Notes under the pieces: model-generated
Told to the model about the DNA's origin: nothing
What the model saw: only the letters and a program-made list of their open reading frames with translations
Database searches by the model: none
Shown: positions 32,242 to 43,676 of the stretch, one piece after another
How the letters are laid out: each line of letters starts with the position of its first letter
Numbering within the stretch: position 1 is the stretch's first letter
Assembly (NCBI RefSeq): GCF_030272615.1
Contig: NC_081411.1
Coordinates: 831,312,160 to 831,376,159 of the forward strand
Length of the DNA: 64,000 bases
From: Cryptomeria japonica
Taxonomy: Eukaryota > Streptophyta > Pinopsida > Cupressales > Cupressaceae
Direction of reading: 5' to 3'
Position numbers and translations under genes: made by a program

Positions 32242-35200
32242 ATGGCTCCTAAAAGGGAATTTTCTGGTAAGGTTGATTATTTAGAAAGAAGTGTATTGAT
32301 GGCTTTTTAGAACAGTTGACGTTGTCAACTAACCAGGCATCTAAGGTCAAAGAGTTAGTACCCAGGGCTCCCCGTCTGAAGATTGGAGAAGGATTATATG
32401 ACAAGGGTAATTGGTTAAGAGACCCACAGGTTGGACTGTGTGGGTTGGGGTTATTTAGAGTCGGATTTGGGATGAGGAATTCTCCTGCTCCTCAAAATAG
32501 CATTTGGGAACTAGATGTTGGGAAATTAGTAGTCCCAGGAGTATTCATGGATACAGATTTGTTAACCCAAATGGCATTGAACTATGATTCAGTTACAAGG
32601 TGCATCCGGGATGTAAATGGGAAAACCCTCATGGAGATCAATGCAGAAGAATTGAGAACAGCGTTTGGGCTCAGTGAGTTTACAAACTTCTTGGAACCTA
32701 TAAACTTCACACAATTAGCCTAGGTGTACAGGGCACAGAGGAGTCATCTTAGGAATGGGCCTCTCAAAGAACTTTTTCTGAAAGTAGGAGGGTTAGCAGT
32801 TGTAGGGCCCAACACACAAGAGCCTTTTTCATTAAGTATGTTTACCTTGAGGGCAAAAGGGATGTATTGGGCACTTTGCCAAGTTCTAGGAGAGGATGCT
32901 GAATCCAATATGCCAAACCATTATTTGTTAATGATTGTTCAAATTTTGAATCCTTCTCTTGCTATTACATTTGATCATGCTTCTTATATTGCCGATGCTA
33001 TCCATGGAGGATTAATAGGGATAAAGAATGGAAAGGTGGATAGGCCATTTGGGTGGTATTCACTCTTGATGCACCTCTTTCTCTTCAAAGGTGGTGATTA
33101 TTTCGCTAGTGGAATGGACCTGGTAAAAGAAAAGGAGGGAGAGAAGATGTCAGTACAACTATGGAGTACTGTGTTGTCATGGGACAGAGAGGATGCTAGT
33201 TTTTTAAAATTCGATAAATATTTTGCATCCAAAATAAGGACTCTCCTTTGCTCTGACAACCCAAGAGTCCCCAAGGTTCTTCTGGAGTTCTTAAGACCAA
33301 AAGAATTTGCAGAGAGTATCAAGATAGTTCATAACTGGGGTGATATGTACTTATATCCAGTCTCTACAGTTTTTAGAGTCTTTGGTTTCAGAGGCACCCC
33401 ATTTTTGTTACCATATCAGGTCCCCCTCAAAGTGGGAATAGCTGAGATTCTCAGACAAATTGGTGGCTTGCAAGAGGCAGAGCTAACAGGCAGAGGTAAA
33501 GGGACTATTTTCCCTGCAACTACAATAGCCCACCAATTTGTAATCACCAAAGGAGGCTGGAATTGTTTTGAGGATTTTCTCAAACCCTACCATTTGTCCA
33601 CTACAATGTCTAGATGTGCTGATCCCGAGGATTTTTACAATGGTGTGTTCCGGAAGAAAGTAGCATGCAGAGGTAGGCCTCATCAATTCCACTTTCCTAA
33701 AGACCTCATCAGGAATGAATTTGATTTGGATGAACAAGAGTTGAGGAAAGAAAAGTGGGTGGCTTACAGGAAGGCCCTAGATTTTGTGCATCAATTTGAT
33801 GCTAACTATGACCCATTGTCTAGCTTCTTCCCATTGAAAGAGAAGATAAAAATTTTGATTATTTTCTTTGAGGATGTGATGCAAACAATAAAGGAGAAGA
33901 GGGAAGCTGTAATTAAGAATAACCCTGAAAAAGCAAGAATGATTTTAGGAAAATCAGCTTCCACTAAAGCAATCCCTCCTGGTGATTACACCCTGCATAA
34001 CAAAGCAGGTTACAGTGTGTTGGTGTCTACAATAGGGGAACCCTCTTCATCCAAAGGAAAGAGGAAGGTACAAGAAGTCATTGACATCCAGGATAGTCCA
34101 AAGAAGCAGAGGGTGGGGAAGGAAGTGCAGTCAGATACACCCTTGTATTTCCCATCCCAATCCCCTCTCCACATAGGAGATGAGCAAGCAGCAACTGAAT
34201 ACCTCTCTTAGTTGGGCAGCTTGGGGGAGATTGCATACACCTATGATGAAGTGGAAGAAGGGATGCCAGAAGAGCCCACTGAAGCACAGATGGACATCAC
34301 TTCAACTAAACTCAAAGGCCAGGAGTGGGATCTTGAGATAAAGAAGGCCACTAGTGCCTTTCTAGCTAATGATAGCTTTGTCACATCTGAAGCATTCATA
34401 CAATTTATCTGGAAGCAACATATAGATAAATATAATGCTAGATGTGAAGCAAGAAAGGTAGAGTAGCCTAATAAAGATCCAGCCTCAGTGGAGGAAGAAA
34501 TAAAATAGGAGATGATGGAAGAATTCAAAACCATCACTCCTGAACAGGGAAGGGATCTAGTAGCACAAGCTGGAGTGCTCATTTTACCAGAGTGGAATAT
34601 TGTTGATGCTCTGGTGCTGGATGCAGTAAGAAAAGAGACCAAACCCATGGAAGGGGTTACATTCAGTAAGGACAATGCTGCACTAGTCATGTGGTCCCTT
34701 AAAAGAAATGAAGATAAGAAAGGTAAAGACACCTCAGGGGCAAGTCACATTGGTGGACTGATGATTAAAAGAGTAGAGAGTACAGGGGTAGTAGAGGCTA
34801 CGAGCACTGTGTTAGAGACAGCCAAATTCAGTGTTGCAGTGGCTGAAAAGGAAGCCAAAGAAAAAGAGGCCCTTCAACTTAAATTGGAAACAATTCTGAA
34901 GGCTTATGATAGTGCTAAGGAGGAGATAAGAGGCAAAGATAGCATTATTGCCAAATTGCAGAGCCAGCTAGTAGGACAACGCCAACAAAGTGAGTCTTCA
35001 ACATTAATGATCACCTCTTCTCCTGCAAGACCTCCACCTATTAGCCCCATCATTGAGCTCCCACCATCTCCTGCGCCTTCCAGCTCTCAAATGATTGAGA
35101 CAACTCCCCAAGAATTGGAGAATCTAAAGCAGACTCAGGCCTATTATGCGAGGAAGTATGAAGAGAAAATAAAAGCCACGATCTCCAGTTTTGCAGACAC

Positions 35201-35885
35201 TATAAATGCCTCACTCCTTCACAATAGTGTAAGAAAGGTCATGGAGATATGGACTGAATTAAGAAGAGATAAGGCCCTTTTGACACCCATTTTTGACAGA
35301 TGGAGGCCTAGGGAGCAAGATTTGGAGTTCATGTGTGTTTCCTGTGATGAAGCAAGGGCCAATCCCATTATAAAATCTACCTCTGATGTTGCTAAAGTTT
35401 TAATGCAATTGGCTGTAGATGTAGACAATGTGGATAGGAAGGTCAATTTATGCAAAAAGGAATACACTGATCAGGTTTTTGAGTTACTCCCAGGAATTTT
35501 TGCCAATCCAGATCAGCTGAAAGATAAGCAGATATGGCTCAATGAGATAGATGCCAAATTGTCAGCAAGGGTCAAGGGAATCATTGATCTGGATGATACC
35601 TCAATCTTTGTTATAACCATACAGGAAATAGAAAGAATTAAATCACACTACAGTTTTCTTAACTCAGAAGTCAACAAACTGAGAAATTCTTGGAAAAGGT
35701 TGACTAAAGTTAAAAATGATGTGATTAGTTTTGTATAGCCGACAGAGGAGACATATAGTGAGTGGGGAGTTAGATATTCCACACGCGATCCAGAGCAGTT
35801 GGAGAGTGCCCCTGAAGAGCCAGAAGAGGTTGTAACTGAACAACCCGTTGAACAGACTGCTGGGGAAGCTGAAAAGAGCGCATAA
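32242..35885 (+). pseudogene. Element A antisense ORF1: nuclear coiled-coil transposon-type protein (about 1210 aa)
   Basis: Begins MAPKREFSGKVDYLERSVL (32242), shifts frame by one base near 32300 and then runs in a single frame to TAA 35883-35885. It is broken only by five TAG codons (32721, 34209, 34464, 34506, 35736), all in contexts where Gln fits. Residues about 50-550 form a globular region with VNGKTLMEINAEELRTAFGL and PNHYLLMIVQILNPSLAI, resembling plant transposon-protein or mobile-domain folds. A bipartite basic stretch KGKRK…PKKQR (about 34050-34110) is a likely nuclear signal. Two coiled-coil helices (34850-34985 and 35110-35190) flank a Pro/Ser-rich linker. Opposite to pol and between pol and the 3' LTR, as aORFs in Tat elements are. 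The role is unknown; packaging, integration targeting or silencing evasion are guesses. Confidence 0.75.
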
Positions 35886-36962
35886 CTACTTTACGCAAAA
35901 ATTGTAACCTCTTCAATTTTTGAAATAATTGTAACAAACTTTCCTTGAGAAGTCCGAAGCTTTGTGCATCCATATTGTTATAAATGGATACCAGGACTAG
36001 AGGGAAATCAATCACAAAATTTTGTAAGAAAACGCTGCAGAAAAATTATCTGAGCTTTTCGAAGTTAATGGAGAAATAGAACTTTTTGTAAAATCTTTTG
36101 AATGAATATCAATATACAGGCCATCAGTTTTGAGTAGAACTCTGTGTTGTCTTCAAAGTTATTTCACAAATTTATTTGTTGTTTTCATTCTGAAATAATC
36201 TAGGATTTTTCTGTTTGAATGGAATTGCAAAGCAATCTCAGTATAAGTGTTTCTAGCTTTTCTTTTTAGGAGGGAAATTAAATATGCAAGACCACTTATA
36301 CTGGTAAATTCTTTGGGAAGAACTTTGAATTTTGAGGACCATAGTTTATTGTGAAATGATAAAATTCTTGTATGTGTCAGGCACATGTAAGGATTAATAG
36401 AAACTGAGCAGATGGGAAGCATATAGATATATTGTTTTAGGAAGTTTTATTTGAAGTTAGGTGACTCTGTGACCTTGGATAAGGCACTGGTATTAATGGA
36501 GGTTGTTTATTGCATACTTTGTTGATCAAAATGCTGAAGTCAAGTATCGTATTCATGCTTTTTTTTCAGTTACTTTCAGGGTGAATAAATCCACTGGTTT
36601 CTGGACTGGTTTGCTGTGGGTTTGTTGCTTAAGAGTGTGAAGTTAATTCACAAAGGGTATACCCACCTGGGCTCAAAGAAAAGCCCGAAGTGTAGAAGGT
36701 CAAACCAAACCTTGTCATATGTTGTCTCTAAAATTTCTTTATCCTTGATGTCTTCTCAGCACCCATTTTAGATTGTATCATTTTAAGGGCATTGAAGGGG
36801 AATCAGATTTTGAGAACAACACAGCGAGCACTACTAGAATAGATAGCAACACTTTGTGATGACCAGTGAGTGCCACTAAGATAGATAACCATATGCATTT
36901 AGATAGCGAGTAGCATTTTGTGATGAACAGTAAATGCCACCATGACTGACATGATTGATTTG
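35886..36962 (+). other. AT-rich spacer between antisense frames; possible intron
   Basis: No coding frame. Contains two diverged copies of the CACTTTGTGATGAACAG motif (36851, 36913) and ends in the acceptor TTTGACTGCAG at 36963-36973. The equivalent junction in element B (GATTTGATTGCAG, about 51847-51859) is preserved, so the AG is likely a real splice acceptor. Confidence 0.45.
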
Positions 36963-36973
36963 TTTGACTGCAG

Positions 36974-38979
36974 GAGCATTTGCCTATGTTGGAGTCACGG
37001 GAGAGATTCCCGTCCACACAGAGGTTGCGACCAGAGTTGTCTTTTCAGGATAGAGCTACCATAGAGGAGATGGGTTTGAGACACGTGCTGTATGTGCCTG
37101 AGTTTCGGGCAAAAATGGGTTTGCTGACTGCGATGGCCGAGAGATGGCATTCAGAGACATGCACATTTCATTTGCCGATGGGTGAGATGACAGTCACCCT
37201 GGAGGATGTTTACAGGATTCTACACATACCGATCGATGGAGAGTTGATTCCATATGATCGCGATGGAGACAGAGAGGCTTTGAGATGGGTGTTTCAGGAT
37301 CCCGGCCTAGAGATGAGAGCAGGACATGTGGCATGGGACACCATGACTGCGACAGGGTTAGCCTTGCCAGCTATGATTGGAGGAGCTATCAGTGGGTTCC
37401 TATGTCTGGACAGGGTGACACGGGGGTTGGCAGTGGGCTACGGAGGAGCACTGGAGATATTGGTGATGCAGCACACCAGATATGCGTGGGGTCTATGTGT
37501 TTTGGCCCACTTATATTATGAGCTTCACTAGTTTGTCTACCATGGATCAGTGGGACTGGGTTGTGGAGTGACACTACTGTAGGTTTGGGCATACGAGCAT
37601 CTGCCTATCACACGACTGATACACTTTAGAGGCAGGGGTCATGGATGGAGTTTTGTTCATCTGTATGATATGATCACTTCGTAGCCTCGGATTGGCAGGT
37701 TAGAGCATTGGCGGCGAGTGATAGATGACATTGATGTAGTCATCTGGAGGCCGTATCTGGGATGTGAGGAGTGGGAGGATGATGCAGTGGAGCTCCCTTA
37801 CACCTTCCGGAGCAGGTATCTGATTGGGCATACGCCCTATATACTGGAGAGACAGCTGGTGGATAGAGTATGCAGGCAGTATGGCAGGATCCAGAGGATG
37901 CCACGAGGCTCGGGTATGTATGCCCGTACAGTTAGGGATCAGGCGCAGTTCAGGCCTTTATTGTCATATGATCAGGCAGTTACACAGAGATGGTGCCCCT
38001 ACCCTGGGATATGTGGCCAGAGATCGAGGACGCCAGGATGGATGCAGAGTATTCAGCATATTGGGCCGAGCATCCATTCCCTCGATTGACAAATCCAGGA
38101 GAGCTACTGGAGGGAGAGGTAGGAGGAGATGATGATGATGACGGTGGGGGTGATGGAGGCCGAGGTCGACGGAGGCAGAGGGGAGTAGTTGGGGAGAGGA
38201 GGGTGGCACCTCGGAGGGAGGGTGGACAGGAGGGACAGGCCCAGGTGGTGAGGGGTCGCGGTGGATTGCCCCTGCAGGTACCAGAAGCACAGGGACAGAG
38301 ACAGGGACAGGTGCCAGTACAAGCACAGGGACAGAGACAGGGATAGGTACCTAGGCATGTACCAAGATAGGTACCCATTCAGGCACCAGCACAGGTACAG
38401 GGACATGCACAGGGGTAGGTACAGGGGCAGGCACCCACAGAGGGAGAGCCACAGGCAGAGGCAGAGGGTGGGGATCCCGAGGAGGATGAGCTGATTGAGC
38501 TCAGGGAGATCTGCCAGGGCTAGGCAGATGAGATCTAGGATCTGGAGCGGGAGAGGGATCAGGCGATTCAGCGCTACACTGAGGCTGAGACAGCGCTGAG
38601 GGCAGGGAGGCAGGTGGCGGAGGACACAGGAGCAGGCTACGCATATGTCCTGCGAGCTGGAGAGGAGATCGCCTACTAGAGGGACCTGTATTATGGTGTT
38701 GTGCCAACAGATCAGCAGGCGAGGAGCTTCCATAGACCATCGTGTACAGTGACAGCTACGGGAGGGAGCCAGAGGAGACAGGCATCGAGTGGTGGGGTCA
38801 TGGGTCCTCCACCACCACCAGACAGGTAGGGTGATCCTGGAGCGGGTCCTTCTAGAGCTCAGACTCTGTCGAGGCCAGGCAGCTTCGAGGGAGGGAGTTC
38901 ATCATAGCCTTAGAGGGCTCCCTTGTATCAGTATTTGTACCATTTTTTGTATTGTAGACACCTGCGGGTGATTTTGTAG
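36974..38979 (+). pseudogene. Element A antisense ORF2: plant mobile domain protein (about 665 aa)
   Basis: The frame opens after the acceptor at 36973 with no good upstream ATG; the first ATG is 36986. RHVLYVPEFRAKMGLLTAMAERW, TFHLPMGEMTVTLEDVYRIL and HIPIDGELI are the signature of the plant mobile domain found in MULE/MAIN-type proteins and captured by retroelements. The domain covers about residues 1-320. A +/-1 shift near 37990 joins it to EIEDARMDAEYSAYW, an acidic Asp/Gly tract, Arg/Gly-rich and CAGG-coded Gln-rich repeats, a Glu-rich helix and a C-terminus. All twelve internal stops (for example 37529, 37580, 37682, 38344, 38521, 38911) are TAG at likely Gln positions; 38977 may be the natural end. 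Element B has the same frame. Confidence 0.85.
38230..38470 (+). repeat. CAGGGACAG-rich minisatellite inside antisense ORF2
   Basis: Irregular tandem copies of CAGGGACAGAGACAGGGA and GGTACAGG words coding for Gln/Gly/Arg/Pro-rich sequence. Several of its CAG codons have become TAG. Confidence 0.7.
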
Positions 38980-40617
38980 CCATATGATTTTTTGACATCA
39001 TTATGTCATGACACATTTTATATATGAGAGATGATTCATTTTTGCGGCAGCTATATGCATGTGTACCTATGTGATGAGATGTTCTTATGTGATGCTTATG
39101 ATATGGATGCAAATATATATATGATGGAATACATTTTTGTTCTTTTATGTTTTTATATGTTATGCCAATGCAAATGTAAATATATGTAATGCAGATGAAT
39201 ATGATAATGCAAATGTAAATTGTGCTTACAGGTGTTGTGTGCAGGATGTGATGCAGTTGTGATATCTATATGTATGTGTGAAATGCTTATATGTGGTAAT
39301 GCAGGTGCAAACTACATGAAATGCAAATGTTTTTGGTGTGTCATTATACTCAGTCATGTGATAGTGGGCTATGCGGATTCGAGAAAGATGATGGAAGTCA
39401 ATCAAGAAAGGGGGATGAAAGACAAAAGATATGAACGTGAAAGAGCTTCTTGTGCGTTATCATCATTCAGCTTTATTATGGCAAGTAGGTTATGACAATC
39501 GAGGCATATGTTCGACCCAGAAAGTCATTGTACCTGTTTGCATGGAGATAAGACAGTCACAAACAAGGAATGCCCTGGTTCACACTAGACTCATAGTGTC
39601 CTCATATCCTTGGACAAGTCATAGCATTACTAAGAGACAATCCACAGACAGCAAATGCAAATAGGTGACGATACCCCATCCTCACCTTTCTAGTCAAAGA
39701 CATCCTGGAGATAGAATCTCTAGTCAAAGACATCCTGGAAAAGCTAAAAGACATGTCACCAAAAGATAAAATCAAGAGAAAACCAAGACTCGACACCAAC
39801 ATCCACTGTAGTCCTCAAGTTTAGTGTCTCTTGTCACCTGTATAAGTCTAATTTTGATTGTGGTCACAATGTTTACTTTCACAAAAAGGATAGATAGCAC
39901 TGAACCATATGTTGTCTGAGTCTGTTGAAAGATTTGATTTGTTGAAGCCCATTGTTGCTGCTGTGTCTCATCTGAAACTGACTGAATCCATGAAACTGAT
40001 ACTTTATTGCGGAGAAGATGAAACTTTATTGCGGATTGTGATGCGAATGTTGCTTTATTGCAGATTGTGCACGAATAGACTGAAGAAAGCTGGAAGAAAC
40101 TGTACTCCTTGAAACATGTGATGTTCTCAGTTCCACACCCATCACTAGACGTAGGATTTGCCTTAGCCACAGATAGGATCTGACTTATTATGGATGGAAA
40201 GGGAGGTGAAAAGGGGGGGTTTATTATGAATGGCTAACCAATCATAGGTAGATCAATAACAAGCCATGATGGGAATGGGTAAGTTTATTGTGAGTGAATA
40301 GGATGTGAGTGTGTGCAAAGTGAAAGGATGAAAGTGAATCCTGAAGGAGGGAGGAGCAATGTCTCTACGCATGGCGCTGGTGACCCAGTTTTCACCATGG
40401 TACTTGCCCAGGGCGCCACCAAAGTGGTTTTCACCGTTGGACGAAATTATTTCTCTTTACTTTTTTTGATTTTTCAATTTTTTTGTGTCACAAGGCGCCT
40501 GTTTGCCAGGTTTTCACCAAGTAACGATTTTTTTGTTTTTGATTTTTTTTTTGTATTTTTGAATTTTTTGATTTTTTTGTATTTTTGAATTAGGATACTC
40601 CGAAGAGCTATGTGTAG
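38980..40617. other. Convergent 3' region between antisense ORF2 and pol; no gene
   Basis: About 1.6 kb between the ends of the two opposing coding units. It holds ATGCAAATG(TAAATAT) repeats (39100-39310) and a 20-bp word CTAGTCAAAGACATCCTGGA twice, 30 bp apart (39690, 39720). The word is also present once in B (55030), and a T-rich tract lies at 40450-40600. Both transcripts should terminate here. Frames of 60-130 codons here have no domain and are left out. Confidence 0.55.
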
Positions 40618-42095
40618 AATCTGTGAGGATGCATGCTGTTGATAGGATCCTCCAAAGGTTCACCTTCTGTAGTAGAGAGCTGATATGCCCCAGATCCATA
40701 GACTGCTGTAACGATGTAAGGACCCAGCTAGTTTGGTTCAAACTTGCCCCTCTTCTCTCTGTCTTGTTGATTTTTAGGATTTTCTCTGAGAACCAAGTCA
40801 CCAACCTCAAATGTGTGAGGCTTGACTTTGTGATTGTAGCTGCGACTCATTCATTGTTGGTAAGCCTTGAGATGATTAAAAGCAATTTGTTTCCGTTCAT
40901 CCAACAGTTCTAATTCTTGTAAGCGAGAGACCCTGTAATCTTCATTGTTGATGATGTTTTGCAAAGAAACCCGTAAACAAGGTAACTCGACCTCAATAGG
41001 CAAGATGGCTTCAGCGTCGTAGACAAGTGAGTAGGGTGTAGCTCCTGGAGGTGTACGGACACTTGTGCGGTAGGCCCAAAGTGCAGGATTGAGTTGGATA
41101 TGCCAGTTATGGCCAGCGTCGTCGACTGTCTTTTTAAGGATTTTAAGAATTGTTTTATTAGGTGCCTCAGCTTGGCCATTACCTTGGGGGTAATATGGTG
41201 TGGAGAAACGATGGGAAATATGGAAGCGGTCACAGAGTTCATGAACATCCTAATTTTTGAAGGGATGCCCGTTATCAGTAATAATGGAATTAGGAATACC
41301 ATATCGGCAAATGATGTAGTTCAGGATGAAGGTAGCAATTTGTTTCCCAGTGACTTGTGTGAGAGGCACAGCTTCAATCCACTTTGTGAAATACTCTGTG
41401 GCTGTGATAATGAATTTATGACCATTGGAAGAAGGAGGATGAATCTTGCCTATGAGATCGAGTCCCCACTGACAAAAGGGCCAAGGAGACGCAAGTGGTT
41501 GTAGTTCTTGTGTCGATGCATGTATTAGGTCTCCATGAATTTGACATTGCTTACATTTCTTGACAAACTGATATGAGTCTTTTTCCATATTGGGCCAGTA
41601 ATATCCAGTCCTGATGAGTTTCTTGGCCAAGGTAGGACCACTAGCATGCGGACCACATATCCCTTCATGCACTTCATGTAACGCAATCTGAGCTTCGTCG
41701 CTTTCTAAACATCTAAGAAGAATGCCATCTAGACCTCGTCGGTATAAGATATCAGCTAGAATGACATATCGAGAGGATTGGCGAATGAAGGTGCGGCGTT
41801 GGTTGTTTGATAGATCAAGAGGTAAGATATTGTCACGAAGATATGTGAATATGGAACCATATAACTGGGATTCGGGACCAACAACGCATATCATTTCAGT
41901 AGGAGTGATCTCATATGAAGGAACCAACAGGTTGTCTACTAGGAACTCATAGCAGGTTTCATTTTGAGGCAAATCAATTAGTGAAGCAATTGTAGCCATA
42001 GCATCTGCAACACGATTCTGCTCTCTTGGTATCTGCTCAAAATCTATCTTTGTGAAGTGTTGTTTCAAATCATCCACCATTTGTTTGTAAGGCAT
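40618..42095 (-). pseudogene. Element A integrase
   Basis: Continues in frame from the second RNase H. Zinc domain HEVHEGICGPHASG…CKQCQIHGD. Catalytic core WGLDLIGKI (Asp), IITDNGHPF (Asp) and, after a TAG at 41252-41250, QGNGQAEAPNKTILK (Glu). The C-terminal domain YRTSVRTPPGATPYSLVY, VGDLVLREN and PLEDPINSM ends at TAG 40620-40618. Stops are TAG 41252 (Gln), TGA 40853-40851 (Arg) and TAG 40730-40728 (Trp). Each is explained by a C-to-T change at CHG or CG, counting the other strand for Trp. All zinc ligands and the DDE residues are intact. Confidence 0.93.
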
Positions 42096-43676
42096 TAATT
42101 TTTCATCTTTTGTTTGGTAATCATCAGTTGCTTGACGGATGACAAGTTGAGAATCCCCAAAAACATGAAGTTCCTGGATCTTCCACTGAACTGCAATTCA
42201 TAATCCAGTTGTTAATGCCTCATATTCCACTATATTGTTGGTGCAAGGAAATGATAAGCGGTATGATTTTGGTATAGAATCACCTTGAGGCGTTATAAAG
42301 AGAATACCAGCTCCTGCCCCATGCTGTGTGTATGAGCAGTCAAAGTATAGTTGCCATGGTCTTGCCTGTGATATTGTTAAAATGGATTCATCTGGAAATT
42401 TTGAATTTAGAGGAACATCATCTATCATGGGAGCATCCGCTAATTGATCCGTGATTGCTTGTCCTTTTATTGCTTTTCTGTCTACATACTCGATGTTGAA
42501 TTCACTCAGGATCATTACCCATTTGGCCAGTCGCCCAGTAAGTGTAGCTTTGTTGAGAAGATATTTTAATGGATCAATTATTGCATTCAACTTAGTCTTA
42601 TGAGTGAGCATATAATGTCGTAATTTCTGTGAAGCAAAGACCACAGCGAGAGATGCACGCTCAATTGGTGTGTAGTTTAGCTCATATCCCACCAATGTGT
42701 GACTGATATAGTATACTGCTTTTTCCTTGCTGTTAGCTATTTGTTGTGCTAGGAGTGCCCCCAATGTTGTTGGAGTAGCTGATATGTATAGTAACAAAGG
42801 CTGATCTGGAATTGGTGGCATCAAAACCAGCGGATTCAAAAGATAATCTTTGAGCGTCTGAAAAGCTTGTTGACAGTTATCATCCCATTTGAACTTGATA
42901 TTTTTATGTAGCAGGTGTTGGAAAGGATTACACTTATCTGCAAGTTGTGCTATGAATCTTCGTATAGACTGGAGTCTCCCTTGTAAGGATCGAAGTTGAC
43001 TGATATTTCTGGGTGGCGGCATGTCCAAGATAGCCTTGACTTTTGCTGGATCAGCCTCGATTCCTCTTTTAGACACAATGAATCCTAGGAGCTTCCCAGA
43101 GGTTACTCCAAAGACACATTTCTTGGGGTTTAATCTTACCTTATATTTTTCTAACCGATCAAAAACGACTGAAAGTATGTCCAAATGTGTATCTCTGTCT
43201 ATTGATTTACCCAAGAGATCATCAACATAATCTTCCACGGTTATGTGCATGAGATCATGAAAGATAGTGGTCATTGCTCTTTGATATGTAGCACCTGCAT
43301 TTTTCAGCCCAAAGGGCATGACATTCCAACAGAAAGTTCCCCACGGACAAGTGAATGATGTTTTGTGTTGATCCTCAGGTGCAATCCTGATTTGATTATA
43401 ACCAGAAAATCCATCCATTAAAGATAACATTTCATGACCTGCTGTGAGATCAACAATCAAGTCGATATTTGGTAATGGGAAGTCATCTTTCGGACAAACT
43501 TTGTTGATGTCTCTGAAATCTGTACATATTCTGATGCTGCGATCTGGTTTATTGACAGGTACTAAATTGGAGATCCATTCGGGATAATAAATTGGGTGTA
43601 TGAATCCGACATCCAATAATTTCTCTAGCTCTGCTTTGACTAGTAATGCCACTTGTGGATGCATTTTTCTTAATTT
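42096..43676 (-). pseudogene. Element A reverse transcriptase, RNase H and archaeal-type RNase H
   Basis: A 488-codon open frame (43664-42198). RT: FIHPIYYPEWISNLVPV, RICTDFRDINKVCPKDDFPL, MDGFSGYNQI, WGTFCWNVMPFGLKNAGATY, YVDD at residues 146-149. RNase H region: LLLYISATPTTLGALLAQQ (first catalytic Asp replaced), YYISHTLVGYELNY. Second RNase H: WQLYFDCSYTQHGAGAGILF (about residue 432), NNIVEYEALTTGL, then, past TGA 42200-42198 (Arg expected), VFGDSQLVI and NRVADAMATI, giving a full D-E-D-D set. The dual RNase H defines Tat. RT and both enzymatic cores look intact, so only one nonsense codon separates this copy from a complete domain set here. Confidence 0.94.

Noticed and set aside
37964-38740. 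Minus-strand frames of 79-209 codons opposite antisense ORF2
   Set aside because: Shadows of the CAGG-rich coding strand (Leu/Pro/Cys/Ser-rich); the plus-strand frame has the mobile-domain motifs.
32242-38979. Reassigned genetic code with TAG as Gln
   Set aside because: The LINE and pol show the same TAG bias together with CGA-to-TGA changes, some frames end properly at TAG or TAA, and deamination at CHG/CG explains all cases more simply. Kept only as a test in the findings.
40910-41302. 130-codon minus-strand frame
   Set aside because: An out-of-register shadow of integrase. The true frame carries the QAEAPNKTILK and YRTSVRTPPG motifs and lacks an early Met.
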